Shown here piece by piece: positions 1 to 9,037 of a DNA stretch of 64,000 nucleotides. The notes under the pieces are model-generated. The model made no database searches. It was not told the DNA's origin and was given only the letters and a program-made list of their open reading frames with translations. The position numbers were made by a program, and so were the translations under genes. The DNA is from Parasphingorhabdus marina DSM 22363 (GTDB lineage Bacteria; Pseudomonadota; Alphaproteobacteria; Sphingomonadales; Sphingomonadaceae), in the NCBI RefSeq assembly GCF_900128895.1, contig NZ_FSQW01000001.1, positions 1,798,001 to 1,862,000 on the forward strand. The letters are read 5' to 3'. Position 1 is the first letter of the stretch. Each line of letters opens with the position of its first letter.

Positions 1-1
1 A

Positions 2-265
2 GACGAGATAGGCGAGAAGGTGGAGCAGTTGACGCGCAAAATCGCCGGATATCCGCCAGATGCCGTGCGGCTGGCCAAACAGTCGGTCAACAATGCTACT
101 GCAGATACCGATGCAGGGCTGTCGGAAGAAGCCTATTTGTTCCAGCAGCTGATCCGTACACCGGACGCCCGGGCGAACATGACCCGGTTCCTCGAAATTG
201 GCGGACAGACAAGAGATGGCGAATTGCGGGTCGATGAGCTGGTGCGCCAGCTGGGTTCGGAATAG
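2..265 (+). CDS. Enoyl-CoA hydratase/isomerase family protein, C-terminal part (truncated by window edge)
   Basis: The frame is already open at base 2 and ends at the TAG at 263-265, giving the last 87 residues of a longer protein. The stretch KIAGYPPDAVRLAKQSVN is the typical crotonase C-terminal helix region (IA...PP.AV...K..VN), followed by a helical tail. Crotonases act on CoA thioesters through an oxyanion hole, but the catalytic part lies outside the window, so hydratase, isomerase or dehydratase cannot be told apart. A GTG at base 20 is in frame but is an internal valine, not the start. The next genes on the same strand (an MDR reductase and an alpha/beta-hydrolase-fold protein) fit a fatty-acid or aromatic-acid CoA pathway, which is inference. 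Confidence 0.75.
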   Translation, partial: DEIGEKVEQLTRKIAGYPPDAVRLAKQSVNNATADTDAGLSEEAYLFQQLIRTPDARANMTRFLEIGGQTRDGELRVDELVRQLGSE

Positions 266-368
266 GCGCGGGTTTTTGCAAATCGGGCTTTCCAATTTGT
301 CCGGACAAATTTAAAGCGGTTGTCAGGATGTGATTCTGCATCGGACATGTGACAACCGGAGGGCAAGC

Positions 369-1379
369 GTGACAGTTTCAGGGAAGATCATTCTGCGACG
401 CGAGATCACCGCAAGCCCGGTGGCGGCGGATTTTGAACTTGCAGAAGAGGTGCTGGCAGATCCCGCAGCCGGTGAACTGCTCGTCCGCGTCATTTATCTT
501 TCGCTCGATCCCTATGTCGGCTCCGCCCTGCGCGGACGGCACATGACACCGCAACCCCTGCCTGGAGACCTGATTCCCGGAAAAGGCATAGGCCAGATCG
601 TCGCTTCTGCCGATCCGGATTTTGCAGTGGGCGATTATGTGACGGGCGAAATGGGATGGCGCGATCATGTGCTGGTCCCGGCTGGCGACATGCGCAAGGT
701 TGATAAGGAAATGGCACCGCTTTCCGCGCAAATCGGGGTGGCGGGCATGCCCGGACTGACGGCCTGGGCGAGCATGCATCATCTGGCGGACGTCCGGCCG
801 GGCGATCAGGTGCTGGTCTCTTCCGCCGCCGGCCCGGTGGGCGGGACCGTGGGCCAGATTGCCCGCATATTGGGCGCCACGCGTGTGGTCGGCATTGCCG
901 GGTCCGAGGAAAAATGCGCACTGGTAACGAACAGCTACGGTTTCGATGCCTGCATCAACTATCGCGATGCGGACTGGAAAGAGCAGCTAGCAAGCGCCAT
1001 GCCGGAAGGCATCAGTGTTTATCATGACAATGTCGGCGGTGAGTTGCTCGACACGGCCTTGCAGAATTTGTCCGACTATGGCCGGGTGGTGCTCTGCGGA
1101 CTGGCGTCGCAATATCAGGCAGATGAGCGTCCAGCTGGACCCAATCCGGCGATATTCATCGTCAAGCGGGCCAAGGTGATGGGGCTAGTTGTCTATGATT
1201 TTCTGGAGGAACAGCCGAATGTTACCCGAAAAATCGGTCAATGGATCGCGGATGGAAAACTGGCTTATGTCGAGGATCGGGTCGAAGGCCTGGATCAGGC
1301 GCCGGTCCTTTTCGAAAAGCTGATGGCGGGCCAGAATATCGGCAAGGCGATCGTGGCGGTTGGCCCGGAGACAATTTGA
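369..1379 (+). CDS. Zinc-independent NADP-dependent MDR oxidoreductase (CurA/leukotriene-B4-dehydrogenase-like)
   Basis: 336 residues from the GTG at 369, which has GGAGGG at 358-363 with 5-bp spacing; an in-frame ATG at 330 has no ribosome site and would add a non-conserved leader. The protein starts with the double-bond-reductase opening (..GKIILRREITASPVAADFEL), lacks the structural-zinc cysteines of alcohol dehydrogenases, and has the nucleotide-binding motif SSAAGPVGGTVGQIA near residues 150-163. Family members reduce alpha,beta-unsaturated ketones or aldehydes with NADPH in the cytosol. Length fits the family (about 330-345). It follows a crotonase gene by about 100 bp and may be co-transcribed with the hydrolase-fold gene 45 bp downstream. 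The exact substrate cannot be read from sequence. Confidence 0.85.
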   Translation: MTVSGKIILRREITASPVAADFELAEEVLADPAAGELLVRVIYLSLDPYVGSALRGRHMTPQPLPGDLIPGKGIGQIVASADPDFAVGDYVTGEMGWRDHVLVPAGDMRKVDKEMAPLSAQIGVAGMPGLTAWASMHHLADVRPGDQVLVSSAAGPVGGTVGQIARILGATRVVGIAGSEEKCALVTNSYGFDACINYRDADWKEQLASAMPEGISVYHDNVGGELLDTALQNLSDYGRVVLCGLASQYQADERPAGPNPAIFIVKRAKVMGLVVYDFLEEQPNVTRKIGQWIADGKLAYVEDRVEGLDQAPVLFEKLMAGQNIGKAIVAVGPETI

Positions 1380-1424
1380 TAGCATTTTCCGGGGTCGCGG
1401 ACCCGAAACCATGGGAATTCAAAG

Positions 1425-3041
1425 ATGCAGCGCAAATATGTAACATTGAGCGACGGCCGCCAGGTGCACTACCGCCACGCCGGGCAGGGACCGGCGATGC
1501 TTTTGCTTCACCCGTCTCCGCAATGTTCCGAAGCGATTGTCCCGGCGCTCATGGCCCTTTCGGAGGTCTGTGAATGCCATGCACTGGACACGCCCGGCTA
1601 CGGTTTGTCGGATGATATCAGCGAAGCGCAACCGGACATGGGCCATTATGCCGACAGCGTCATTGCCACAGCAGATGCGCTGGGCATGGAACAATTCTAT
1701 CTCTATGGCGCGGCGACCGGATCGCAGATCGCGATTGAGCTGGGCAAACGCTATCCCGACCGGGTGAAAATGATCATGCTCGATACCAACGGGCATGTGT
1801 CTGACGAGGATCGCTGCCGTGTGCTGGACGGCTATTTCCCCGATGTCACGCCGCGCAGGGATGGCGGCCATCTGATGACTTACTGGGACATGTGCCGGCA
1901 CCTGTTTGTCAGCTTTCCCTGGCAATCGGAGCGGGTGGAGGACCGGTTGGGCGTCCCGTTGCCGCCGGTGGAGGTGATCCAGACAATATTCCTGCGCTAT
2001 CTGCGGGCGGGATCCGGTTATGCCAGGGCCTACCGTCCGGCGTTTGAAACCGAGAAGCGGGCGCATATGGACGGTCTGAATGTGCCGACGACCATGATGC
2101 GCTGGGAAGGCAGTATTGCGCTGGCGATCACCGATGCGCTGATTGCGGAAGGTGTCCCGGACTGCCTCGAGATCCTCCATGCCGGGCCTGCGCTCGAAGA
2201 TCGTTACCGCGTTCAGGTCGAAGCGTTGCGCAAGGGGATCGCCGCACATGGCGATACTCCGGCCCTGCAGCCGCAACGGAACACCTGCCCGGCCGGGAAA
2301 CTGGAGCGCTGCTATTTCGCTTCCGGAGACATGCAGATCCATGCACAGATCAATCGCGAAGGAGAAGGTCGGCCGCTGATCCTGATTCACGACGCGCTGG
2401 GTTCCAGTGACCAGATCCGTGCGCAGGCAGAAAGGCATGTCGGCAAGCGGCCGGCCATGCTGGTGGACCTGCCCGGCCATGGTGCTTCGACGGAGAATGC
2501 AGAGGCAATACCTGGCTCTGCGAAATCCTTTGCGCAAGCGGTCGCGCCCGCGATCGCGGCGTTCACCGGTACAGCAGCAGATGTTGAGGGGGTCGGACTG
2601 GGCGGCGCCATCGCCGCCGAATTGTCACGACTTGTCCCGGTCCAGAACGTGCAGCTGGTCGACCCAGTCCCCTTCACCGACGCAGAACGAAACGAGGCGG
2701 AATCATCAGCCGTTATCGACCTGAGCCCGGAAATGGATGGCTCCCATTTGAGCAAGGCCTGGGCGATGGTAATTGACAGTGAATTTTACTGGCCCTGGTT
2801 CAACAACACTCCTGCCGGCGTGCGCACGTCCGATGCCTGCCTCAATCCGGAATGGCTGCATCTGCGGGTCAGCGATATGCTGCGCACCGGTTTGGCCTGC
2901 GCAGATCTGATCCGGCTGGGCATGTCCGTTGACTGGCGGCAAGTGTTTGATGGCCTCGAGCGGCCTGCGGACGTGATCCTGAGCGACCGTCATCCCTGTC
3001 CGGATCGGCTGGACAGCTGGCAGGTGCGGACAGCAAACTGA
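1425..3041 (+). CDS. Tandem alpha/beta-hydrolase-fold protein lacking the nucleophile serine in both halves
   Basis: 538 residues, about twice a single alpha/beta-hydrolase domain. Half one (about 1-275) shows HYRHAGQGPAMLLLHPSPQ, DTPGYGLSDD and the nucleophile-elbow position GAATG at residues 95-99. Half two (about 300-530) repeats the pattern with GRPLILIHDALG, VDLPGHGAST and GVGLG at 389-393. The elbow is normally G-x-S-x-G; here the nucleophile position is Ala97 in half one and Gly391 in half two. That is seen directly; loss of classic serine-hydrolase activity is inference. The role may be binding or a non-hydrolytic reaction. The gene follows the MDR reductase at 46 bp on the same strand. 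The two halves are clearly related in fold but strongly diverged. Confidence 0.75.
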   Translation: MQRKYVTLSDGRQVHYRHAGQGPAMLLLHPSPQCSEAIVPALMALSEVCECHALDTPGYGLSDDISEAQPDMGHYADSVIATADALGMEQFYLYGAATGSQIAIELGKRYPDRVKMIMLDTNGHVSDEDRCRVLDGYFPDVTPRRDGGHLMTYWDMCRHLFVSFPWQSERVEDRLGVPLPPVEVIQTIFLRYLRAGSGYARAYRPAFETEKRAHMDGLNVPTTMMRWEGSIALAITDALIAEGVPDCLEILHAGPALEDRYRVQVEALRKGIAAHGDTPALQPQRNTCPAGKLERCYFASGDMQIHAQINREGEGRPLILIHDALGSSDQIRAQAERHVGKRPAMLVDLPGHGASTENAEAIPGSAKSFAQAVAPAIAAFTGTAADVEGVGLGGAIAAELSRLVPVQNVQLVDPVPFTDAERNEAESSAVIDLSPEMDGSHLSKAWAMVIDSEFYWPWFNNTPAGVRTSDACLNPEWLHLRVSDMLRTGLACADLIRLGMSVDWRQVFDGLERPADVILSDRHPCPDRLDSWQVRTAN

Positions 3042-3356
3042 CCACCCGCAAGGTCCGGAGTTATCGGATTTGATGTCAAGGACGGACGATTCCGGGGCCG
3101 AGTGATCCCGGTCAAATGCGCAAGAAACTGTGGTCTGTGGATCACAGTGCGGACTTTTGCGATGAATTGCCGGTACAAATATTCGCGCATTTATCCTGAA
3201 TTAAACACGGTATTTCAGCGTCTTGCGAAATATTCATGCCCCGTTTCGAATTACGAATTTGCGCACAGCTCATCGCGAACGCATTGATGACTCCGGTTTT
3301 CGGCGTAGTTGTGAGCGTGACGGGGATTGCGCGCTCCGTCATGCTTGGGGGTATTT
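3042..3356. other. Intergenic region upstream of the S9 peptidase gene
   Basis: 315 bp with no convincing gene. It contains an inverted repeat ACTGTG-N10-CACAGT at 3127-3132 and 3143-3148 and a fairly AT-rich stretch at 3170-3270 that probably holds the promoter of the 3357 gene. No U-tract hairpin is seen after the hydrolase gene. I cannot assign the dyad to a regulator. Confidence 0.4.
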
Positions 3357-5480
3357 ATGTCTGTACGATACGGGTTTCTCGCGGGGCTTTTGTGTTTTTG
3401 TGCGGTTCCGGCAGCGGCGCAGGAACAGGAAACAGAGGTCGATCCGGGACCGCAAGTCATGTCGCCGGTGGACTTTGTCGAGCTTCCGCGGGTGGGCTAT
3501 ACCGGCCTGTCACCTGATGGCGAGCAACTGATCCTGGCCCTTACCCGGACGGACTGGAAGAAAAACAAAAAGATCCGCGATCTGCAACTGCTCGAAATCG
3601 AGACAGGGGAGGTTCGCGATCTTCCGCGATGGCGGGGATATAGCTCTGATCGCAACCCCGCGTACTGGGCACCGGACGGATCGGGTTTTGTCACCACCTT
3701 GAAGAGGCGGAAAGAGAAGACCAGTCAGGCCTATTTTTACGATGCAGGCAGCGGCAGCCTGTCCCGGCTGACCGATCATCCAACCAGTGTTTCAGATCTG
3801 AAATGGCTGAGGGACAGCACCGGTTTCTTCTTCGTCGCGGGCCGAAATGATGACACCCCGGAAGAGATCAAACAGTGGCAACTGAAACCCTATGATGTCT
3901 CAACGCCACGGGAAATCTGGTGGCACGATCTGAAGGAGAAAGCGTCGGGTCCGGTCATCAGCGGCGCATTTTCGATCCGTGGTTATGCCCTGTCGGATGA
4001 CGGCGCCTCGATCATTCACATTCGCCGCCCGGAAGGGGCCGGCTATGCCAGTCAGGACAATGAGGTCTGGCTTTACCGGCTGGCGGACAACAGCAGCGTA
4101 CGCCTGACCGACAATGACTATCAGGAAGCGGGAGTTCGCCTCTCGCCGGACAACAGCCAGTTTGCCTTCATCGCCACGGTCAATGAGAAGGGCGAACAAT
4201 ATTATGAGGACAATCTGTTCATTCAGGATGTCGGCGCGGCCGAACCGGAGCTGATGCTGCCCGATGTGCCGATGGAAATTGTCGACTTTGAATGGGATGA
4301 AACTGGCGACGGAATTTATCTGCTGGGCAATACGGGCGTGCGGACGGAATTGTACCGGCTGACCATTGAAAACGGGAAACTGGATCGCCTGACTCGCGGC
4401 GATCATGTCGTCGGCAGCTGGACGTTCGACCGGCAAACCGGCACCCATCTGGCGCGGATCACCTCGGCCAGCAATCCTGGAGAGATCCATATCAAGCGGA
4501 GATCTGACAGGAGATTCAGGCAGTTAACCCGGGTATATGAGGACCTGCCACAAAGGATCCGCCTGCCAAAACAGGAAGCCTATAGATGGAAAGGGCGTGA
4601 CGGGACAGATCTCGAAGGGGTTCTCGTCTATCCGGTCGATCATGACGCGAGCGAGGCATTCCCGCTGGTTACTATTACCCATGGCGGCCCGCGATCATCG
4701 TCCCAGTTCGGGTCGTGGAACACGTCCCGTTATGTGTCGGTGCTGGCTGGTCAGGGCTATGGTGTGTTCCTGCCCAATCATCGCGGTGGCACCGGATATG
4801 GTGACGCGTTCATGCGTGACATGGTCGGCGCCTATTTCCGTAATGCCCATCTCGATGTCCTCGACGGCATTGACAGCCTGATCGATGCCGGGCTGGCTGA
4901 TCCGGACAGGCTTGTAAAAATGGGATGGAGCGCCGGCGGACACATGACCAACAAGCTCATAACCTTTACCGACCGGTTCAAGGCCGCGTCTTCGGGAGCA
5001 GGGGCTTCGGACTGGGTTTCGCAATATGCCGAAAGCGACGTCCGCCACAACCGGACGCCCTGGTTCGGCGGTTCGCCCTGGGAGAAGGACGCCCCGCTGG
5101 AAAGCTATATGGAGCAGTCGATGCTCAAGGATGCCTGGCGCGTCACCACCCCGACGCTGTTTTTCAATGGCGCCCGCGATGTGCGAGTGCCGCCGACACA
5201 GGTGATCATGATGTATCGGGGTGTGCGGGAAACCGGCACGCCGACCGCGCTTTATCTCGCGCCTGGCGAACCGCACAATTTCCGCAGGCCTTCCCATCAG
5301 CTGTTCAAGATCAACACCGAGCTGGACTGGTACGCAACCCATGTGAAAGGGGAGCCATATCAGCCGCAACTGCCGGATGTGGAGATGAAGGACGACGTCA
5401 AACCCGAAGAACAACCGCCTGAGATCGTCGAGGACCCGGTCGAAGCCGAGCCAAAACAGGAACAGGTCCCGGGAGCTTGA
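3357..5480 (+). CDS. Exported S9 family prolyl-oligopeptidase-type serine peptidase
   Basis: 707 residues from the ATG at 3357, preceded by GGGGG at 3347-3351; the in-frame ATG at 3327 lacks a ribosome site and would spoil the signal peptide. An N-terminal signal sequence (SVRYGFLAGLLCFCAVPAAAQ) predicts export. Residues about 40-430 form a beta-propeller-like region (TDxxxQEAGVRLSPDNSQFAF repeats) and 430-670 the alpha/beta-hydrolase domain. The catalytic triad is visible as Ser525 in GWSAGG, Asp608 in GARDVRVP and His640 in GEPHNF. The C-terminus is an acidic, proline-rich tail of about 35 residues. Such enzymes cleave short peptides or acyl-peptides in the periplasm. The stop overlaps the ribosome site of the DUF819 gene, so both are likely co-transcribed. 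Confidence 0.88.
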   Translation: MSVRYGFLAGLLCFCAVPAAAQEQETEVDPGPQVMSPVDFVELPRVGYTGLSPDGEQLILALTRTDWKKNKKIRDLQLLEIETGEVRDLPRWRGYSSDRNPAYWAPDGSGFVTTLKRRKEKTSQAYFYDAGSGSLSRLTDHPTSVSDLKWLRDSTGFFFVAGRNDDTPEEIKQWQLKPYDVSTPREIWWHDLKEKASGPVISGAFSIRGYALSDDGASIIHIRRPEGAGYASQDNEVWLYRLADNSSVRLTDNDYQEAGVRLSPDNSQFAFIATVNEKGEQYYEDNLFIQDVGAAEPELMLPDVPMEIVDFEWDETGDGIYLLGNTGVRTELYRLTIENGKLDRLTRGDHVVGSWTFDRQTGTHLARITSASNPGEIHIKRRSDRRFRQLTRVYEDLPQRIRLPKQEAYRWKGRDGTDLEGVLVYPVDHDASEAFPLVTITHGGPRSSSQFGSWNTSRYVSVLAGQGYGVFLPNHRGGTGYGDAFMRDMVGAYFRNAHLDVLDGIDSLIDAGLADPDRLVKMGWSAGGHMTNKLITFTDRFKAASSGAGASDWVSQYAESDVRHNRTPWFGGSPWEKDAPLESYMEQSMLKDAWRVTTPTLFFNGARDVRVPPTQVIMMYRGVRETGTPTALYLAPGEPHNFRRPSHQLFKINTELDWYATHVKGEPYQPQLPDVEMKDDVKPEEQPPEIVEDPVEAEPKQEQVPGA

Positions 5481-5482
5481 GC

Positions 5483-6715
5483 ATGCCACTGATTACCAAT
5501 GACATCGTCACTTTCGGGCTCTTGTCCATCATGCTGGGCGTATTGTTTTATGCCCGCAGTCTCGGTGGCGGATGGACAAAGTTTTTCACTTTCGTTCCGA
5601 TCGTTCTGCTCTGCTACCTCATCCCCTCCCTGCTCAACAGCTTCGGTGTCATATCCTCCGAAGACAGCGGCCTGTGGGACATCGCCAAAAACTATTTCCT
5701 TCCGGCGGCGCTGATCCTGTTGACACTCAGCATTGATCTAAAGGCCGTATGGGGACTGGGACCCAAAGCGCTGATCATGTTCTTCACTGCCACGGTGGGC
5801 ATCATCATCGGCGGTCCGCTGGCGATCATGATTGTCGGATCGTTCAGTCCCGAAACCGTGGGAGGCAGTGGTGCCGATGCGACCTGGCGAGGGCTGGCGA
5901 CGCTCGCCGGAAGCTGGATCGGTGGCGGCGCGAACCAGACCGCCATGCTTGAGGTCTATGGCTATAATCCCGAGCGCTATTCAGCGATGGTGGCGATCGA
6001 TATCGTGGTCGCCAATATCTGGATGGCCTTCCTGCTCTACGGTGCCGGCAATGCGGACAAGATTGATGCCTGGCTGAAGGCCGATTCCAGCGCGATCGCA
6101 ACCCTGCGGGACAAAATGGCGAATTTCAGCCTCGCCGTCGAACGCAAGTCGACGGTGGAGGAACTGATGGTGCTGCTTGCCATTGCCTTTGGCGGGGTGG
6201 GGCTGGCGCATTTCGGAGCGGGTCTGATCGGCCCGGCCTTTGCATCAGCTTTCGGCAGCTCCGAGGGTGTGCTGTCAAGCAGCTTCTTCTGGATTGTGGT
6301 GATCTCGACCACGCTGGGTCTGGGGCTGAGCTTTACGCGGGCGCGGGATCTTGAAGGAGCGGGGGCATCGAAATTCGGAACCGTGATGATTTTCCTTCTG
6401 GTGGCCATTATCGGCACGAAGATGGATATCTTTCGCATGGCGGAACAGCCATTGCTGATGCTGGTCGGGATTATCTGGATGCTGATCCACACGATCCTGC
6501 TGTTCATTGTTGCAAAGATCATCCGCGCGCCGTTTTTCTTTATCGCGGTTGGCAGCAAGGCGAATGTCGGAGGTGCCGCTTCGGCGCCCGTGGTTGCGGG
6601 CGCCTTTCACCCGGCCCTGGCACCGGTGGGCGTTTTGCTTGCCGTTCTGGGATATGCACTCGGGACCTATGGCGCAATCATGACCGCGGAACTGATGCGC
6701 ATGGTCGCTCCGTGA
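5483..6715 (+). CDS. DUF819 family integral membrane protein
   Basis: 410 residues with about ten hydrophobic segments. The signature region AGSWIGGGANQTAMLEVYG (about residues 143-162) and the C-terminal SKANVGGAASAPVVAGAFHP are those of the DUF819 (YjcL-like) family of predicted transporters. The ATG at 5483 follows GGGAG at 5471-5475, which lies inside the last codons of the S9 peptidase; an in-frame TTG at 5477 is less likely. Function is not established for the family. Its place between a secreted peptidase and a D-threonine-aldolase-like PLP enzyme suggests uptake of a peptide or unusual amino acid; this is inference from context only. Confidence 0.85.
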   Translation: MPLITNDIVTFGLLSIMLGVLFYARSLGGGWTKFFTFVPIVLLCYLIPSLLNSFGVISSEDSGLWDIAKNYFLPAALILLTLSIDLKAVWGLGPKALIMFFTATVGIIIGGPLAIMIVGSFSPETVGGSGADATWRGLATLAGSWIGGGANQTAMLEVYGYNPERYSAMVAIDIVVANIWMAFLLYGAGNADKIDAWLKADSSAIATLRDKMANFSLAVERKSTVEELMVLLAIAFGGVGLAHFGAGLIGPAFASAFGSSEGVLSSSFFWIVVISTTLGLGLSFTRARDLEGAGASKFGTVMIFLLVAIIGTKMDIFRMAEQPLLMLVGIIWMLIHTILLFIVAKIIRAPFFFIAVGSKANVGGAASAPVVAGAFHPALAPVGVLLAVLGYALGTYGAIMTAELMRMVAP

Positions 6716-6798
6716 TTGCAAGCGATGGCAGGAATGGGCTAGCTGTTTGACCTGCGGCACTTTATTGTCCGTTTCCGGAGGCCCGTCAGGATCGAGAC

Positions 6799-7965
6799 AT
6801 GCAAAATGAATCCGGTTCCACTGCGTCAGTTCCTCTGTCCGAAATCCAGACACCTGCGCTGCTGCTGGATCTGGCGAAGCTAGACGCCAATAGCGCGCGT
6901 CTGAAAAAGCATCTGGACCAGGTTGCACCCGATATCCTGCATCGCCCGCATCTGAAGACGGCCAAATCTCTGGAGATTGCCGAGCATGTTCTGCGTGGCC
7001 GGGAGCAAGCGATTACCGTTTCAACCTTGCGGGAAGCCGAAATTTTTGCCCGGGCCGGGTTCCGCGATATCCTCTATGCTGTCGGTATCGTCCCGTCCAA
7101 ATTGGCGCGCGTTGCGGCTGTGCGAGAACAGGGAGCGGATCTGAAGATCATTACCGACAATGCGGACGTCGCGCGCCGCATTTCCGAATTCGCGGCACGT
7201 ACCCATATGACCATTCCCGTCCTCATTGAAATCGATTGTGATGGCCACCGGTCTGGCCTTCGACCGGCGCAATCCGATGCCATTGTTGCGGTTGCAAAGG
7301 CGCTGACCGATGGCGCAGAGCTGGCGGGAGTGATGACCCATGCCGGCGGGTCGTATGATGCGGGCAATTCACAGGAAGTCGCAGCGGCAGCTTCTGGTGA
7401 AGTGGCTGCCATTGTGCAGTCGGCACAAATTCTGCGCGATGCAGGATATTCTGTTCCGATTGTTAGCATCGGTTCCACGCCAACCGCTCTCAGTGTAGCT
7501 GACCTCTCCGGAGTGACAGAGATCCGGGCCGGTGTGTACATGTTTTTCGATCTTGTCATGGCCGGGCTGGGGATATGCCGGGTTCGTGATATCGCGCTGT
7601 CGGTTCTGACCACCGTGATCGGCCATCAGCCGGACAAGGGCTGGATCATTGTTGATGCCGGCTGGATGGCGATGTCGCGGGACAGGGGCACAGCCAGCCA
7701 GGACGTTGATCAGGGATATGGCCTGGTATGTGATCCGGACGGCCAGCCGATTCCGGATCTGATCATGGAGAGTGCCAATCAGGAGCACGGCATCATCGCG
7801 ATGATGCCGGGGTCGGCAGGTTCATTGCCCGATTTTCCGGTTGGTAGCCAGCTGCGGATCCTGCCCAACCATGCCTGTTCAACAGCTGCGCAGCACGGTC
7901 ACTATGACGTTCTCGACAGCGAGAATCGGGTCATTGCGAACTGGCAAAGATTTGGTGGCTGGTAA
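6799..7965 (+). CDS. D-threonine aldolase / D-serine dehydratase-like PLP enzyme (fold type III)
   Basis: 388 residues. The N-terminal alanine-racemase-like barrel begins TPALLLDLAKLDAN and carries the PLP-binding lysine Lys53 in RPHLKTAKS. The C-terminal beta domain has the metal-ligand pattern PNHACST with His358 and Cys360, as in the eukaryotic-type D-serine dehydratase and D-threonine aldolase group. These enzymes use PLP plus a divalent metal to cleave or deaminate beta-hydroxy D-amino acids. The gene lies 83 bp after the DUF819 gene on the same strand, and with the upstream S9 peptidase may form a peptide-to-amino-acid utilisation unit (inference). Which of the two reactions it performs cannot be decided from sequence. 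Confidence 0.82.
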   Translation: MQNESGSTASVPLSEIQTPALLLDLAKLDANSARLKKHLDQVAPDILHRPHLKTAKSLEIAEHVLRGREQAITVSTLREAEIFARAGFRDILYAVGIVPSKLARVAAVREQGADLKIITDNADVARRISEFAARTHMTIPVLIEIDCDGHRSGLRPAQSDAIVAVAKALTDGAELAGVMTHAGGSYDAGNSQEVAAAASGEVAAIVQSAQILRDAGYSVPIVSIGSTPTALSVADLSGVTEIRAGVYMFFDLVMAGLGICRVRDIALSVLTTVIGHQPDKGWIIVDAGWMAMSRDRGTASQDVDQGYGLVCDPDGQPIPDLIMESANQEHGIIAMMPGSAGSLPDFPVGSQLRILPNHACSTAAQHGHYDVLDSENRVIANWQRFGGW

Positions 7966-8281
7966 AATCATCAGAACACCCTCATTTCTGAAGATTCAAG
8001 GAAACAGACGGTGATCCTGATCCTTGGGATTCTGGTTAACGGGATATGTGCCAAAACGGGACAAAACTGGCGCTAAGCAAGTAAAATCAGGTAATAGTCT
8101 GCCGTACGGAGTAAATTCTTTCCTTAACAACCAGTTGCGGTTTGATTCTGCGTCCGCTTCTCCTTTAGCAAGAACCCGGGTCGATTTACGGAAGAGATAT
8201 TCTTTCCGGACACCGCTGAGAAAGCGTCCTGGCCCGTTCCAGACAGTTTTCCAGACCTCCGGAAGGAATCGGGGGTATGTA
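7966..8281. other. Long leader/promoter region of a PEP-CTERM gene
   Basis: 316 bp without a convincing gene. It holds TGTGCCAAAACGGGACAAAA at 8047-8066, which resembles a dyad upstream of the second PEP-CTERM gene (22421-22439). A reading frame runs through from 8024 in phase with the downstream gene but has atypical composition and no ribosome site, so I treat it as untranslated leader. Confidence 0.45.
8047..8066. promoter_or_regulatory. Candidate operator shared by the two PEP-CTERM genes (copy 1)
   Basis: TGTGCCAAAACGGGACAAAA lies about 215 bp upstream of the PEP-CTERM start at 8282. It is a degenerate version of the perfect dyad TTGTGTC-AAAAC-GACACAA found upstream of the other PEP-CTERM gene of this window. 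Sharing of the motif is seen; a role as activator site is inference. Confidence 0.4.
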
Positions 8282-8974
8282 ATGAACAAAATGAAAAAGA
8301 TGCTGGCAGTGTCTGCTGCAGCTATTGCCATGGTGGCAATGCCTGCCGCGGCTTCAGCCGAGGTGCTGGTTTACCACGCAACAAACTACACAAGCGGGCC
8401 CGGCAAGCACGGTCTGTGGACCAATACGCTGAACAGCGGTTCCGACCGGTTTTACGAATTCCAGTCAGACATGATTTTTACCGTGGACACGGTGGCCGGA
8501 ACCGGCTCTCTGACCGGGACGGCCATCAATCCATCCAATGCCGTGGCGGAAATCAACATCCTGCTCGGCGGGTTTCTGGAGACGACCAACGGTTCGCCTT
8601 TTCAGTACAAGCAGGAAGGTGGCGGCGCTTATGATCCGCTGACCGATACGCCGGATGTCGATTTCTTCACCACCGCGACGGGCTCGATCACGATTGACGG
8701 CAACCAGTTCAATCTCCGGTCCAATCCTTTTGCCAGCAATTATGCTTTTCAGTGGGGGCAGGGTGCCAATGCCAAAAATAATGATTTTGGCGGTTCGTCC
8801 TGGCTTCTGGTCGAGGATGCCAATGGCCGCAACCTCGCGCACTGGGACGTGAACTTCAATCTCGCTGCGGTACCGGAACCGACAACCTGGGCGATGATGA
8901 TCATCGGCTTTGGTGCGGTTGGTGGTGCGATGCGCCGCAGAAAAAAACCGGCTATGGCATTCGCATACGCCTGA
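8282..8974 (+). CDS. PEPxxWA-CTERM sorting domain-containing exported protein
   Basis: 230 residues from the ATG at 8282, with GGGGG at 8271-8275. A signal peptide (MKKMLAVSAAAIAMVAMPAAASAE) is followed by a beta-rich, Gly/Asn/Thr-rich region that I do not recognise. The C-terminus has VPEPTTWAMMIIGFG, a hydrophobic helix and a basic end RRRKKP, the tripartite PEP-CTERM signal recognised by an exosortase in bacteria that make exopolysaccharide. The protein is therefore probably secreted, sorted at the outer envelope and cleaved at the PEP motif. No exosortase gene lies in the window. The gene is monocistronic, with a strong hairpin terminator just after it. Confidence 0.88.
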   Translation: MNKMKKMLAVSAAAIAMVAMPAAASAEVLVYHATNYTSGPGKHGLWTNTLNSGSDRFYEFQSDMIFTVDTVAGTGSLTGTAINPSNAVAEINILLGGFLETTNGSPFQYKQEGGGAYDPLTDTPDVDFFTTATGSITIDGNQFNLRSNPFASNYAFQWGQGANAKNNDFGGSSWLLVEDANGRNLAHWDVNFNLAAVPEPTTWAMMIIGFGAVGGAMRRRKKPAMAFAYA

Positions 8975-8993
8975 GTATTTCAGTGCTCGCAGA

Positions 8994-9027
8994 AAAGGGG
9001 CTGGCGGTGCGTTCCGCCGGCCCCTTT
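8994..9027 (+). terminator. Intrinsic terminator between convergent genes
   Basis: A 14-bp stem (AAAGGGGCTGGCGG / CCGCCGGCCCCTTT, one G-T pair) with a 6-nt loop follows the PEP-CTERM stop. The A-run on one side and T-run on the other allow it to serve the PEP-CTERM gene and the opposing dioxygenase gene. Confidence 0.8.
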
Positions 9028-9037
9028 GCATTTTGTC

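Noticed and set aside
8055-8160. Sigma-54 promoter upstream of the 8282 gene
   Set aside because: No GG and GC pair with the needed 10-base gap was found; candidates have 9.
8024-8281. N-terminal extension of the PEP-CTERM protein by 86 residues
   Set aside because: It would bury the signal peptide inside the protein, and the ATG at 8282 has its own ribosome site.
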